NCBI GenBank assembly: GCA_963576735.1
Contig: OY755184.1
Coordinates: 7,750,001 to 7,814,000, forward strand
Direction: 5' to 3'
DNA length: 64,000 nt
Source: Bedellia somnulentella
Lineage: Eukaryota; Arthropoda; Insecta; Lepidoptera; Bedelliidae
Shown here: positions 22,560-35,300 of the stretch, in pieces
Layout: every line of letters starts with the position of its first letter
Numbering within the stretch: the first letter of the stretch is position 1
Program-made: the position numbers and the translations under genes
The notes under the pieces: model-generated
What the model was told of the DNA's origin: nothing
Seen by the model: only the letters and a program-made list of their open reading frames with translations
Database searches by the model: none

Positions 22560-23127
22560 TATAAATACGTTGATATTCGTTCTTTTCGACTTAGTGATTT
22601 AGAACGAAATAAGTTAAGTATTTTTAGTTATGCAACTGAGAAAATCTCAAAATAAAAACACAAAAAAATGTAGTACAGCTTAAAAGTAACTTTAAATCTG
22701 GTCATAATTTGATGTGTTTGCTTTAGATTTCATCATATCTAGTAGATACGAGCTTTTATTTTAAAAGTCTCGTATTTGATATGCTAAGAATAAAAATGGT
22801 ATAAAATTGCGTATGAAAATATACATTCTTCACTAATATGAGAATATTGCATTTTCCAATGTTCGCCTCACAATATTGTTCTAGTCATTTTCAAGTGATC
22901 TCATACATCAAACTAAGACTTCGTGTAAGAAAGTTAGGTTACTTTGTTATAGTAAAATTGATGTTGGATTATAAATACCTATTTAAAAATAGTGCGAGAG
23001 TAATATTATATAGCATATTATAATACAGATACAAATAAATCTTTAACGATGATATGATGTTTTATTTATACTTACGGTTTTAAGTATTGTGTTGCGTCAG
23101 CTAAGAATAAAATTCTCTCCTTTTTCT
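22560..23127. other. No recognised feature
   Basis: AT-rich DNA downstream of AstC. The 61-codon frame at 22838-23023 shows no motif. Confidence 0.4.
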
Positions 23128-23275
23128 TCCCGTGAGTGCCGTACGAGCCGATTAAGTTAATTTAAGTTTATCAGTAGAATTGTAGCTGATTCGGCTGGAA
23201 ACCCATAGCTAAAAATACTTTATTATACCATAAATAAAGAATAAATAAAGGAAAGAAAAATTTCGACACAGGCGG
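23128..23275 (+). mobile_element. SINE-B remnant joined to a tRNA-like element end
   Basis: CGGCTGGAAACCCATAGC (23128-23230 part) is SINE-B-like. AATAAAGGAAAGAAAAATTT then CGACACAGGCGGG (23243-23275) repeats the end of the 1335 palindrome and stops abruptly. Confidence 0.6.
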
Positions 23276-23660
23276 GAATTCTTAAGAACATCGTGCAGAA
23301 GAAGAAATTTTGATATAAATACCTATCATAAAACATGTAGGCTTATGTAATGAATATGAAAATATTAATACTTTTCTATATTTACTTTATTGTTTTGGGA
23401 ACGTCACATTTTTGTCACTTACTTACTCTAAAGGCTATGAATATCTTTACCTCATACTTATATATAGAAAGGAATGTAATTGAACTGGTTTAAACCGTAA
23501 GCACACCAGGAAGAAATTTTGTTGGATGGAATATCCTATATATAAGATAATGAGTTAGGTAATTACTGCCTTGTAGTCTGTTTTTGATGAGTGAGCAAAG
23601 TTTTGACGAGTTGAACTATGCGAGATTTTGTCACATACGTTTTTTCATAACGGTTATACT
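23276..23660. other. No recognised feature
   Basis: AT-rich DNA without coding or repeat signal. Confidence 0.4.
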
Positions 23661-23663
23661 AAA

Positions 23664-23975
23664 AACAACATACATACATACATATACTGACGCCATTAGT
23701 TCCCATTGGGGTAGGCAGAACCTATTGATCGCCACTTCGAACGATCCTGACAAACCTCTCTAGCTTCGTTTACATCCATCAATCTTTTCATACATGCTCT
23801 TTTATTCTTCATACTTCGGACGCCAGCCTTTTTGAGCACACTCTCAATTTGGTCCAAGTGTGTTCTCCGTGGTCGTCCTCTGCTAACATTACCATCCACA
23901 GTAGCTCTATAGATCCCTTTTACCAATTTTCTATCATCCATCCTCTCTATGTGCCCAAACCATCTCAACTACATA
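23664..23975 (-). mobile_element. APE-LINE 3' end fragment
   Basis: A 90-codon minus frame encodes MRWFGHIERMDDRKLVKGIY, RGRPRRTHLDQIESVLKKAG and WRSIGSAYPNGN. It is truncated at the 5' side, with a (TACA)n tail. Confidence 0.9.
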
Positions 23976-24121
23976 CATACTAAAAACAAAGATACGTGTA
24001 TTCAAAAAATTCATATTTCCCTAAACAAAAGGGTAGTTATAGCTTTGGAATTCGTTTTTTTAGCCACTTTAGTAAGTTGAATAGGAAAAAAGAGTGGGAA
24101 AAAAGTTTGTAAGAAATGTGT

Positions 24122-24750
24122 GTCTAACCGCATCGCCTAACAATCATTTAAAAGTCAAAATACCCTAAATCGTTTCTTATGACATCAGCTGTGCTCTTCT
24201 AAGGTGACACTAAACTGTTCTAAATAATAATCCAACATTATTAGAGCTAGCTACTGAATCTGCTATGGACAAAGTAACCACCACTTATAATGATTTATTC
24301 ATTGATCGGTAATTCACTACGTTCGAGATTCAACATCACTGGGAAATTTATTTACACAATAAACAATGAATTAAATATATGTAGACATTTAACTACAGGT
24401 GAAAAAATTAAAAATAATCATATACGTAATACCACTATATCTACGACAAAAATCGGTGATATTAATAAAAGTATGTTTGCCAACAATTGATTTTTAGATC
24501 TAAAGCAGCAGTAAAGGATGCAGTTGGGAATAAACAAACCCAGATATTTTAAAATAAGCTAACAAATCCTTCATGATTTTTAACGGTGATACAGTTATTA
24601 ACGAATAAAATATTTCCGTCTCAACCATTTCCGTTTTCACATTGTTATGAATTAAACATACTCTGGGAAATAAATCCCAAGAAGGAATAGCCAGAGTAAG
24701 GGCAGAAATAGGGTAGAGCTATTCTAAGCCAACACTACACAATTACATAA
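24122..24750 (-). mobile_element. Two SINE-B remnants
   Basis: TAACCGCATCGCCTAACAATC at 24127 and AATCCCAAGAAGGAATAGCC then CTAAGCCAACACTACAC at 24673-24740 are diverged minus-strand pieces. Between them is AT-rich DNA without features. Confidence 0.55.
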
Positions 24751-25039
24751 ACACGCTACACATACAGAAAAAAAGCGCCCCATTCTATTTATATTGTTTA
24801 TTTTTGGCATAACTACACAAAAGGGCTGAACCAACGTAAACAATGACAAGTAACGAGTAAGTAATTTTAAATGAACGCCAAAACCATTAAAGTTATACAA
24901 CCTGACCGGTCCATTAGGCTATTAGCTATTTAAGTATTATAGCCTACAATTAATATTCGCCTAAAGGTAAGTTTCACCGTTTGAAATCAATGAAAACTTA
25001 TTATGAAATTTTAATATATACTTAAAATTTTAATAATAC
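24751..25039. other. No recognised feature
   Basis: AT-rich DNA only. Confidence 0.4.
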
Positions 25040-25130
25040 TTCTAACTCAACCGTTCACGCCATATATCGCCGAAGGGGGTGGCTTTCGGGGATATATGGA
25101 TGGCGTGAACGTTTGAATTTGAGTTGAGAG
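25040..25130. repeat. Palindrome of two SINE-A 3' ends
   Basis: The left arm CGTTCACGCCATATATCGCC and right arm GGATATATGGATGGCGTGAA are inverted copies of the SINE-A terminal sequence, meeting at GAAGGGGGTGGCTTTC. Confidence 0.75.
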
Positions 25131-25282
25131 AGTAAACCCATTTTTAGTTAACAGTTTAACTATGTTAGTTACTACATAAGTCAATGCAAGAAAGAGTGCC
25201 ATGAATTTGTCAAAATGCTGATTTTCCTACAAACATACATAGGCGTTATCTACCACACATTATCGTTCGCATTAACAATACA

Positions 25283-25890
25283 GTATTTCTTACAATCGGT
25301 GTTGCAAGAGGCAACTATGGGACTTGAGGTTTTCGGATACACAGGTAGTTTTTAATACCCACTAAATATCCTTTGTCAAAAGGTTACTTAAAAAAGAGGT
25401 ACTATTACTTCTGAACAACACATGATATAACTGATGTTCACAGCACCCACATTTTGCTTGGACAGTGTCACATCTACCCCTATTAAAATCTGCTAAGATA
25501 CTGTTTGATTGTTTGTTTATTGTAATAGTTTAAATCTAAACTATTACAATAAACTAAACTTTAGACCCTATGAGGATTTTATTATTACAGTGTGAAATAA
25601 ATTTTAAATTTATTTTACCAGATTATGTGTATTTTCTAAAGTTTCATAAACTATGGTTGTTAATGATAAGCCAAAACATCGTGAGGAGACCTAAATGGCT
25701 TAGTAAACTCATATAACAGTGTTATTTTGCAACAACAGCAATTGGCTTGACCGCTATCCAGTGAATGTACAAGATGTGGATGCATGTACACACCATACAT
25801 GTCATATTAGTTAATTTCACGTAATGTTCAGAAGTATTAGAACCTCTGCAACCTCCTCAGGGATATACAGCTTGAAAGTTTTAGATTGAG
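25283..25890. mobile_element. SINE-B scrap and two SINE-A pieces
   Basis: GCAAGAGGCAACTATGGGACT (25305) is SINE-B. 25398-25485 is SINE-A on the minus strand (ACCCACATTTTGCTTGGACAG). 25650-25890 is SINE-A on the plus strand with AAAACATCGTGAGGAGACC and CTTCAGGGATATAC-like end words. Confidence 0.65.
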
Positions 25891-26370
25891 TTAAGATGAC
25901 AATAAAAGTAGTACGGCAAAAAATAATCTCTTATCTCTACAAATTACATCAGCGCAGGCGAAGCATACTGACACATTGCTAAGCATAACCTCAGCTACGT
26001 AAGTTTTTCAACGCTGTTTTCCCTCACCGTTAAGAACGCTACTCAATAACCTTCACATTCCTCTTAACACAGAAAAATAGAAGATGTGACGTAACATCGG
26101 ATATGAAGGTGACTTGAGAAAGTATATTACACCCTACGAAGCTGAATTTAGTAAACTTCTTCTTCCTTTATTTATCTCTAGTAAACATTAAGATATGCTT
26201 ACAGTAACTGTGTAATAGGTGTTACGCTTATTATTATTTTTTTTATATGTAAACATTATGAGAATGCCGCGCTTTTTTTTGGCTCCATTGCGCCAAAAAA
26301 AACATTATGAAAGCTTATACACAATCACGGTATGCGTCGCAAAAAGGGTCACATAAATATTTGCATATAT
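25891..26370. other. Unrecognised DNA with a T8/A8 hairpin
   Basis: TTTTTTTTGGC at 26273 faces GCCAAAAAAAA at 26292. ACATTATGA flanks both sides (26252 and 26302), suggesting a tiny insertion with a target duplication. Nothing else was recognised. Confidence 0.4.
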
Positions 26371-26470
26371 ACGACTATAAATCCCTAGAAGGGGTAACTA
26401 GAGCTTTAGTATAAGAAATTCCTTAGCCATCCGTGGAAGTTGTGCGGGGAGAAGATTGTAAAACATAATT
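26371..26470 (-). mobile_element. SINE-B 3' fragment
   Basis: ATAAATCCCTAGAAGGGGTA, then AAGAAATTCCTTAGCCATCC, the reverse of the family 3' half. Confidence 0.7.
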
Positions 26471-28984
26471 ATAGTTGCTCTTGAACCTCTATTGTAAACC
26501 TACCCCTAGATCAAATATATCATGTTCTAAAAAGGCATATGTCCGGAGTGAGGATCATGAAAAGAGCATTTTATTTGTTCTTGTAATTTAATGCTTTTAT
26601 AAGTTTACCAGTATCATACGTCCGATCGATAGTCACTGCCTACCTCAATCACAAACAATGGGGCGAGTATATGTATATTTTTATTTTAACCCTACAAAGT
26701 ATTATACTAACGGTTTTTAATCATTTTGCTACGCTTAAACTAAGGAGTTTATTCCCTATATAAAATATAGATTGCATTACACTTTTTATTTACTGCACCG
26801 TCCAGTGGCATATTGCGGTGTAGAGCGTTCGCTTTCTACACTCAAAGATGTTAAATAATTAATTTATTAAAGTCATACCTTATTCTCTTGGCGATAAACG
26901 AGTAACAAGCAAATTACCTTTTATATAAATAGAGGCAGATATTTAAAAAACGCTTCAAGTTGTTCCAGATTTAGTTAGTAGACCAATTTGATCTAGAATT
27001 TGAAGAGCTTTTTTCTATTATTATTTATTTCTTAAAAATATGGGGATGGGAGTTGAAACTTATTTGTGACACTAAGTCTCTACTGAAACACACTTCTCCT
27101 TTTTAATTCCCTTCATTACCTTTTATGCCATGCACACACAGGGAACAAAATTATCTGAACTAGAAAAGCAAGGACAATACGTATTGTAGTTAAGAAAGAT
27201 GTAAAAAAGCTAAAACTAAATCATACATGTTAAGTATTAAAGCTCAGATAAAGCTGATGATAAAATAATCCCAACAATAATGTGAGATGTAAAATGTTCT
27301 TTCTTTTACCAGATTTTATATTTACGAGGTCGAGGTTAAAATTCGTAGCAAATTTTTTGTTATACTACTAAAAAATATTCTAGCCTGTTGGTATTTTACT
27401 GAAGTAATGAACTTTTGCATCGTTGCCATCATTATTCAGAATAAAATAAAAATTGTGATCATAATATATAAAGCATGCTTTTATTTGAATACATAGAATA
27501 GAGAACGTTTTATTTATTAATCATCAAAATTAAAACAAGTCTTATTTCTTAAAATGATATCTTCAATACCACCATTTTGGATTGTAAATGTAGCACAGTA
27601 ATTTTTTACGTAAATTTAAATTTCACAACATTTTTGCGCCAGAAAATGAGTTCAAAAACTGAAACCAGTTTACAAAAATATACGCACCAAAAAGTTTAAA
27701 ACAACAACTTTTAACCTGAACCTATACTAACTTTTAAGGATTCCCGCGTTCTTCTCATGCCTCAATTACTTTGAAGAGTTAAATTTTACGAGCTGACATT
27801 ACGATTATGACACATACTACCATACAATTTATTTGTCGCACACGTGAACAGTCTAAATTCCCTATTTATGATCAAAGTCAGTGCTCAACTAGATACAATA
27901 GTGTTGTCGTACAAAAAATATATAAATATAGTCAAATTTCGATCACGGGTTGCCGCATGTTCGACGACTTATTTTACGAAAAGCCAAAGGAGCCATGTCA
28001 TGGCCCTGGACCGATAACTGTCATGCTTTCATGTGTCACTTCTAGTCCTTTTTGGGATTTATGGCTTGGGTAAGGGTGAGGTTTGTTAAAAAACGTTTTA
28101 ACTAATACATACTGTAACGTTACTTCTCACTCCTGGGATGCTATAGCTACCCAGAAGCCAGAAGTAACTAAAAGAAGAAAGGAAGAAACGGAAGGATAGA
28201 AAATAAATGGAAGATATATATATCACAACAATATTTATTTAAAAAAATATACACTAAAACATTCCTAACAAAATAATCCCGAACACAATAACCAAACCTA
28301 ACCTAACAAAATTATATTATAAAAGCACTCAGCTTTTAAAACCAGCGAACAAGCATGACCAAATTTAAATCTTTGAAATGGTATGTTTTTTTTAAAGGAT
28401 TAAAGCATTCCTAAAAAAAAGTAACAGAGACAGTAGTCTAAATAACAGTGAGAGATTTTCAATAAATTTAGGAATATATAATAGAAAATAAACAAGGAAA
28501 GACAGTAAATTAGAATCATTACAACAATTTTTTTAACAATTAAATAATATTTCCCTATTTTAATCAATTCAAAATTACAACATTCAATAAAACAAATTGT
28601 AAGGCTACGACCTAACACCAGCAACCTTCTTGCAGAAAACTAATGGCTCACAGCCAATTTTGAAATTAAGAAATAATTATCTGACAGTAAACAATATTGT
28701 CAAAATGGTTATTTTCGAGAAAAAAGATAAATAAGTTGAGAATACTCTACTAAAGTAAAGCTTATGAAAACAATCTATTTTGTGTAAAAATACGACAGTG
28801 TAGTGAAAATGGTGTGTGTGTTCAAAATGTGTCGTGCAATATAAATGTGTATTACATAGTGTGAAATAATAATAAAAATATGTGTGTAAAACGTGGTTTA
28901 AATTAAATTCCCTAAGTCCTTTTCAGAATAAGTGTCTGATAAAAAGGTCAGTCAAACATCATGAACTGTTCCACATCTCACATA
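26471..28984. other. Long gene-free stretch
   Basis: AT-rich DNA. CTTTTTGGGATTTATGGC at 28047 is a scrap of SINE-B. The frames at 27807-28073 (plus) and 28400-28624 (minus) have no motif or splice context I trust. Confidence 0.4.
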
Positions 28985-29259
28985 CATAACACAAAATGTA
29001 CATTACAATACATACATACATACACCTACTCACGCCATTAGTTCCCATTGGGGTAGGCAGAGACTATTGATCGCCACTTCGTACGATCCAGACAAACCTC
29101 TCTAGCTTCGTTTACATCCATCAATCTTTTCATGCATGCTCTTTTATTCTTCATACTTCGGACGCCAGCCTTTTTGAGCATACTCTCAATTTGGTTCAAG
29201 TGTGTTCTCCGTGGTCGTCCTCTACTAACATTACCATCCACACTAGCTCTATAGATCCC

Positions 29260-31255
29260 TTTTACCAATATCTATCATCCATCCTCTCTATGTGCCCAAA
29301 CCATCTCAACATTCCTTTTTCTATCTTTCTTACAATATTATCTTTTACACCACACTTTTCACAAATAACACTATTTCTCACTCGGTCACATAATCTAACA
29401 TTACAAAATTTTCTGAGGGACCCCATCCCTACTGCATTAACTCTGCTCTCATGCTTCTTCTGCCACACCCAACATTCGCTTCCATACATAAGCGTAGGAA
29501 CAAGAACAGCATCATGCACAGCCATTCGGACCTTTTCAGACACCGATTGACAGGTCATTAGGCTATTCATTGCTCCATTTAACGCATTACCCTTTTTCAC
29601 TCTTCTTTCAATATCTTCATCACATTATACATCCCTTGTAAACAAACTTCCCAGATATACAAACTCCTTCACCTATTCCACATCCTTACCATCAATCGCA
29701 ATCACGCATTCTGCCACATCTTCCTGTCTCTCAAAAACCATCGTTTTGGTCTTCTCCACATTCACCTTCATTCCCTTTCTTACAAAAGACTCACATGCAA
29801 TATTTATCATCTCTTGCAACTCTTTTGCCGACGATGCAAGTAGCACTTGATCGTCAGCATACAAGAGGCATTTAATGATGAATCCACTCATTCTTAGTCC
29901 ATAATCCCTTTCACGCAACTCTGTCAAACAGTCATCCGTGAACAAATTGAAGAGCCGCGGAGAAGCTACACATCCCTGTCGGACACCCATAAAGATTCCG
30001 AACCAGTCAGTGTTTTCCCCGTTTACTCTTACACATGCACTAGAATCCTCATAGAGTGATACTAATGCACGTATAAGTTGACTCCCCAAACTGAACTTGG
30101 ATAACACCTCCCATAAACACTTTCTTACCACCCTATCATCCGCCGTCTCTAAATTAATGAAGGAGCAATACACCTTTTGGTTAGCTAAGAAATTTTTGGC
30201 GATGGTCCTTAGAGAGAAGATTTGATCTATACATCCCATTCCTTTTCTAAATCCCGCTTGCACATCCTATAATTTCTTATCAGTTTCATTCATCACTCTT
30301 TCAATGAGTTTCATAGCATACAATTTACCAACAATGCTGAGTAAGCTGATGCCGCGGTAGTTTTTAGCCTCTTGGTGTGACCTCTTTTCTTTATATAAAG
30401 GCACAATCACCGCCTTGCACCAGTCTCGTGGAACTTTGCCACTCGACCAGCATTTTTGGAAGAGGAAGTACAACCAAGAAGCCACCAACCAGCCCTCAGC
30501 ATTTCGATAGTAATCCTATTGTACCCTGCCACCTTCCCTACTTTCATACTTTTCATTGCTTTCATTGTTTCTTCCATACTAATCTGGCTGTCACTAAATT
30601 ACCCACCTCCTCGTTCCAATCAACATTACTGTCGATTGGCGAAGAAATGGACGCATCCTCTTTTTCAAAAAGTCCCTCAAAATAATTGTTCCATACCCGT
30701 TTCATGCTACTTCCATCCGTCGCCAATTCACCCTGTTCATCTCTTATTATAATCTCTCTCATGTTTTGGGAAACTCCCAATATCTTTTGGTTATTCCGAA
30801 AATTATCAGAAAGTTTCCTCTCACACCACTTTTGCAAATTCCGCTTTTCCTTCTCTATTTTCTTCTTTACCTTATTCTTAAATCTCTTATATTTATGTTC
30901 ACTTTTCTGCACTGCATCGTCAGTTACATTTGCATCCATCCGTTTACTAGCTTTAATCGCTAGTAAATCTAACCACACTTTCTTCTTATCTCCAACCGCC
31001 TCTTTCACAACTTTATCCCACCAACTTGTTGGTGGTCTATTTGACCTTTTACATACTTCACATACTTCCGTCACACATTCAACCATCGTCGATTTGAGCA
31101 CATCCCATACTCCCATCCCCTCTTCTATTGCCTTTTCATCCTTCATCTCCACGCAACTTAGCCTATCATCCAATTTCCTCAAGTATTCATCCCTGATATT
31201 TTCATTTCCTTGCAGTTTTTCCACTTTTACTGTCGCAAAATCCGTTGTTGACACT
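29260..31255 (-). pseudogene. LINE linker, reverse transcriptase and C-terminal region, broken
   Basis: The linker (30562-31255) includes SWWDKVVKEAVGDKKKVWLD. RT pieces are CKAVIVPLYKEKRSHQEAKN and YRGISLLSIVGKLYAMKLIE (30267-30488), then a stop, then QAGFRKGMGCIDQIFSLR, NLETADDRVVRK (motif A altered from the usual YDRV), MGVRQGCVASPRLFNLF and CLLYADDQVLLA (29673-30263), the last being the catalytic YADD. A C-terminal block with LRWFGHIERMDD follows after another frame break near 29640. Confidence 0.88.
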
Positions 31256-31995
31256 TTAGGCCTGTGACGCCAACGCGTGCACAGACCCCTTAATCGTGAG
31301 ATAACGAGAAAGTGATGCCAATGTTCGTAACCCTGCCCGTGCCCTATAAACCCTGGTGTCAACAACTTTTGCTCTCAGCCTTTCATCAACTATCACAAAA
31401 TCAATCATACTGCTCTCGCTTCCCCTCTGTCTTGTATACAAATATCTTTGTGTTTAAACAACGTGTTTGTAACACAAAGATTCCTCTCCAAACATACCTT
31501 AATCAATTTCTTACCATTCTCATTTTTTGATCAGCAAACTTTCCTAAAACTCTTTCGCAACCGTTGCGTGACACACCAACCCAGCCATTAAAATCTCCTA
31601 ACATTACAAGTCTCTCATTCTGATCACACCCATTCACAACATCGTCTAACAGATTACAAAACTCCTCCCTTTCGGATAGGGATTTAGACTTGTCCGGAGC
31701 ATATACGCAAATTATGCGCATCCGGACTAGTCCTAATTTCATTTTAATCCACAGGAGCCTTGGACTCACGCATTCGTAATCTTTCATACACTTAGCCATC
31801 CTTTCCGATATCAGAAGTCCCACTCCTTGGCTAGCTCGGTCACTGTCAGCGACTCCAGACTAGATTGCTGTAATGTTCCCAAGTTGTGAAACTCATGTGA
31901 AAGTCATTTACACATAGTCACATACACATACTTCATCTAATTTTTCAAACATTCCTCCACATACATTCATCGTACTGAAGCGGGTCTCTTTAGCC
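31256..31995 (-). pseudogene. LINE apurinic-type endonuclease domain, broken
   Basis: Pieces in order: GVGLLISERMAKCMKDYECV, RIICVYAPDKSKSLSEREEF, LVMLGDFNGWVGVSRNGCER (the GDFN motif), then YTRQRGSESSMIDFVIVDER (the S-x-IDFV motif). In LINEs of this type the domain nicks target DNA to prime reverse transcription. Frames change between the pieces, and the segment around 31440-31500 is out of frame. Confidence 0.85.
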
Positions 31996-32045
31996 CACTT
32001 TTCGCCCCGTGAGCAACCATGGCGTAATGAGTGGCGAGCTACCTA

Positions 32046-32341
32046 ATAATCTTTATTTACTCCACATGAAAAAAAAAAGTCTCAATTCTCAACATGATGA
32101 TGTACATAAAAACTCTATACAATACAACAGTGACGTAGTGATTAATTGTGGCCTCACGCTAGGCAAATCCTGTGTTGTGAGAGCCCTTTTTACGATTACC
32201 GTTACATTGTGGTTGCAGCTGTATGTTGACCAATATTTTACTTAAATACTAAAATTAATTAGATATAATCTTGATATTTGCAGTACTATTTATACCCAGG
32301 CAGTCACAACTATTTGGAAAGATATTAATATTGGAACATTT
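32046..32341 (+). other. Probable 5' region of the Dong/R4-type element
   Basis: DNA between the decayed LINE and the next ORF. The true 5' boundary of the element is not visible. A TAATAATC scrap at 32044 could be a remnant of the TAA-type target. Confidence 0.35.
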
Positions 32342-35300
32342 GTGCACTTTAATATGGGCGCGTCTGGAGCTGGGGCTGGACGTGGCAGCATGCGGTCCCC
32401 CAGCCGCGGCAGACCGGCCCGACCACTTGGTCGGTTTGCTCGACCACCTCAGCCACCAGATGGCTTGGCAACGGTTGGGACTGGGGCAACTCAGTCCCAG
32501 CAATCGGTGCCCGCCGCTGGTGGAACAAGGCGCCGCATGGCATGGACGGTTGAAATGAATAGGAATGCCATGCGGGCCTATATTAGGGCCTCGGGTTCAA
32601 GAACTGGACGGACGGGTTATCGGGCAGCAATGTACCGCGAATTTCTGCGGCTGGAGCCCAATTTGACCGTCACAGAACAAAACCTGGCGGATCGAGTTCG
32701 GTACATACAGCCCTCAGAACTTTTTAGCACTACCGAACTTGAACAATTGCGACGCGAGGCTGTTCCCCCGCTAGACGAAGAGCCACCTTTGCAGGTTCTC
32801 CCTCCAGTCCCTGAACGGGAAGTACGGAGGGAGCCAATTGCTAACCTGCCGGATGTGGGTGGTGCGGAAAGCGATTGGGGAACAGTCTCCCTGGATTTGG
32901 ATTTGGTGAGGAGCGCACTCGAAGAGACGATCCTGGAATATCGCCAAGTGCCTCTCGAAAGGAGGCCAAGGCTGCCCCGAGTTCCTCTCAGCATCAAGGT
33001 TCGGGATGTCGTTGAGGCCGTCAATAACATGCTGCCCTCATTTTTAGAGAGCAGCATGGACCTTTGGGATACGGATTCAATTCTCTTTGGCGCCGCAATG
33101 ACAGTTTGTCAATTTGTCGGCGTCAGGATGCCACCAACAAGAGCTGGTGGCTCCCGCCAGGCTGGCAGTACTAGTCCCAGGACTAGAACTAGACCAGCCT
33201 GGATGAGGCGGATTGAAAGCCGTATCACAAGGGCCAGGGTCCTCATCGGCAAACTGACCAGCTTCAGATCAGGCAACAATAGGCCGAGGGTGGTGCGCTT
33301 CGTCAGGGAGGCATTCCCTGGTGAGAATGTCTTTGACAACTCACCGGAGTTTGCCTGTAGACTGGTGGAGCGCATCGATGATCTGAAGCAGAAGATCGCT
33401 GCTTGGGGTAAGCGAATTAGGTGATATTCTGAAAGGGTAAAGAGGTACCAACAGAATCGTCTCTTCATGAGTGACCAGAAGAACTTCTACAGAACTTTGG
33501 AGCGTCCCGATGTGGTTTCGACAGGTCAGCGACCGGAAAAAGCCGAAGTAGTTGCCTTTTGGCATGGGCTTTGGTCGCTGCCTGTTGATCACGAAGAGGG
33601 CCGATGGTTCGAGGCGGTCGAGGGAGCGTGCGAGCCCATAGCGCCCATGAACCCCGTCAACATATCCGAGGAGGATGTGATGGCTGCGATCCGTAAGGCT
33701 CCGAACTGGAAAAGTCCGGGGCCGGACGGATTGCACCATTACTGGTTGAAGGGGTTCACGCGCTGTCACGCTACTCTCGCCCGTCAGTTCCAAAGTGCCC
33801 TCGAGAGTGGGACGCTCCCGAACTTCTTAACTACTGGGGTCACTCATTTAGCTCCAAAGAGCGATGCTACTGCGGATCCATCACAATACCGCCCCATTAC
33901 TTGTCTTTGTACAATTTACAAGACCTTGACATCCGTTCTGAGCTCCAAGATTACTCAACACATTGTTGATAACAATGTGATCTCTGGAGCTCAGAACGGA
34001 TGTAGGGGCGGTAGTCGCGGTAGCAAGGAGCTACTCCTCATCGATGCGGTCGTAGGCCAACTGGTCAAACGCAACCGTCGGAACTTCTCCGCTGGCTGGA
34101 TAGACTACAGGAAGGCGTTCGATTCGGTACCTCATTCATGGCTCATGAGGGTCCTCGAGCTGTACAAAATTGAAAGTACAGTTCGACACTTCCTCGGGCA
34201 GTGTATGGGGTGCTGGAGAACGATCCTGAGTTTAGACGGTCAGCGGATGACGGACGCGGATGACCAAATTGATATAACGCGAGGGATTTTCCAGGGCGAT
34301 TGCCTGAGTCCAGTTTGGTTTTGCTTGGCCCTGAATCCTCTAAGTACACTCTTGGAGAATTCAGGGACAGGCTTTCAGTTTCGGAGAGGCGGACCACGCT
34401 TGCCTCATCTCCTTTACATGGATGACCTGAAGCTTTACGACCCCACGGCTGACAGATTGGCGGAGCTACTGACGATCACTAACGATTTCAGTGGTTCCGT
34501 CAAGATGGAGCTCGGGGTCGATAAGTGTGCGGTCATTCATGTCGAGAAGGGGCATGTCGTGCACTCTGATGGTGTCGATGTCGTCACCAATCATTTGAGG
34601 GCACTCTCCGAGGCTGAAACATACCGGTATCTGGGCATGTCACAAACCATCGGTGTGAAGGTGGCAGACGTGAAACAGGGTGTTTGCGAGGAGTTTTATG
34701 AACGCCTGAAAAGTGTGCTTAATAGCTACTTGTCAGGCGTTAATAAGATCCGAGCCATTAACTCCTGGGTCATGCCTGTACTGATGTACACGTTTGGCGT
34801 GCTCAGATGGACTCAGTCCGAACTAGACGATCTGGACAGACGAGTCCGCACGACGATGACCTCTCATCGAATGCATCATCCGAGATCGTCGGTTATGAGA
34901 TTGTATATCCCGCGGAAGTGTGGTGGTCGAGGCCTCTTGAGTGCCAAAACCATGCACAACCGCGAGGTATGCAACCTCAGAAACTATTTTTTGACGATGG
35001 CGGATGATAGTATTCGGGGAGAGGTGGTCGCTAGTGATAAAGGACTGACTCCCTTATCGTTGGCCTCACAGGATTGGCGAACCCCGGAGGTACTTAGCAC
35101 CTCTGATCGGGAGTCCGTATGGAAAGAGAAGGAGCTGCACGGGAGGTTTTACAAGGTACTTCACGAACCTTTCGTGGACCGTAAAGCCTCCCTGCATTGG
35201 CTGCGTTTCGGGGACCTCTTTGGGGAAACCGAAGGTTTTGTCTGTGCAATACAAGACCAGGTTATCAAGACGCGGAACTATCGGAAATACATCCTAAAGG

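Larger units (their letters stand above)
28985..32040 (-). mobile_element. APE-type non-LTR retrotransposon, long decayed copy
   Basis: The reference copy in this window of the LINE whose tails occur at 5064, 13336, 16205, 23664, 48424 and 54858. On the minus strand: N-terminal MNVCGGMFEKLDEVC (about 31965), an apurinic-type endonuclease, a long linker, RT, and a C-terminal tail ending AYPNGN, followed by TGGCGTGAGTA and a (TATG)n tail at 28988-29030. Several frameshifts and stops separate the pieces, so it cannot be active. The 3' microsatellite tail, rather than poly(A), recalls RTE-like LINEs. The clade is uncertain. Confidence 0.9.

Noticed and set aside
29191..31530. Many plus-strand open frames of 60-190 codons
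   Set aside because: They lie opposite the decayed minus-strand LINE and carry no protein motif of their own.
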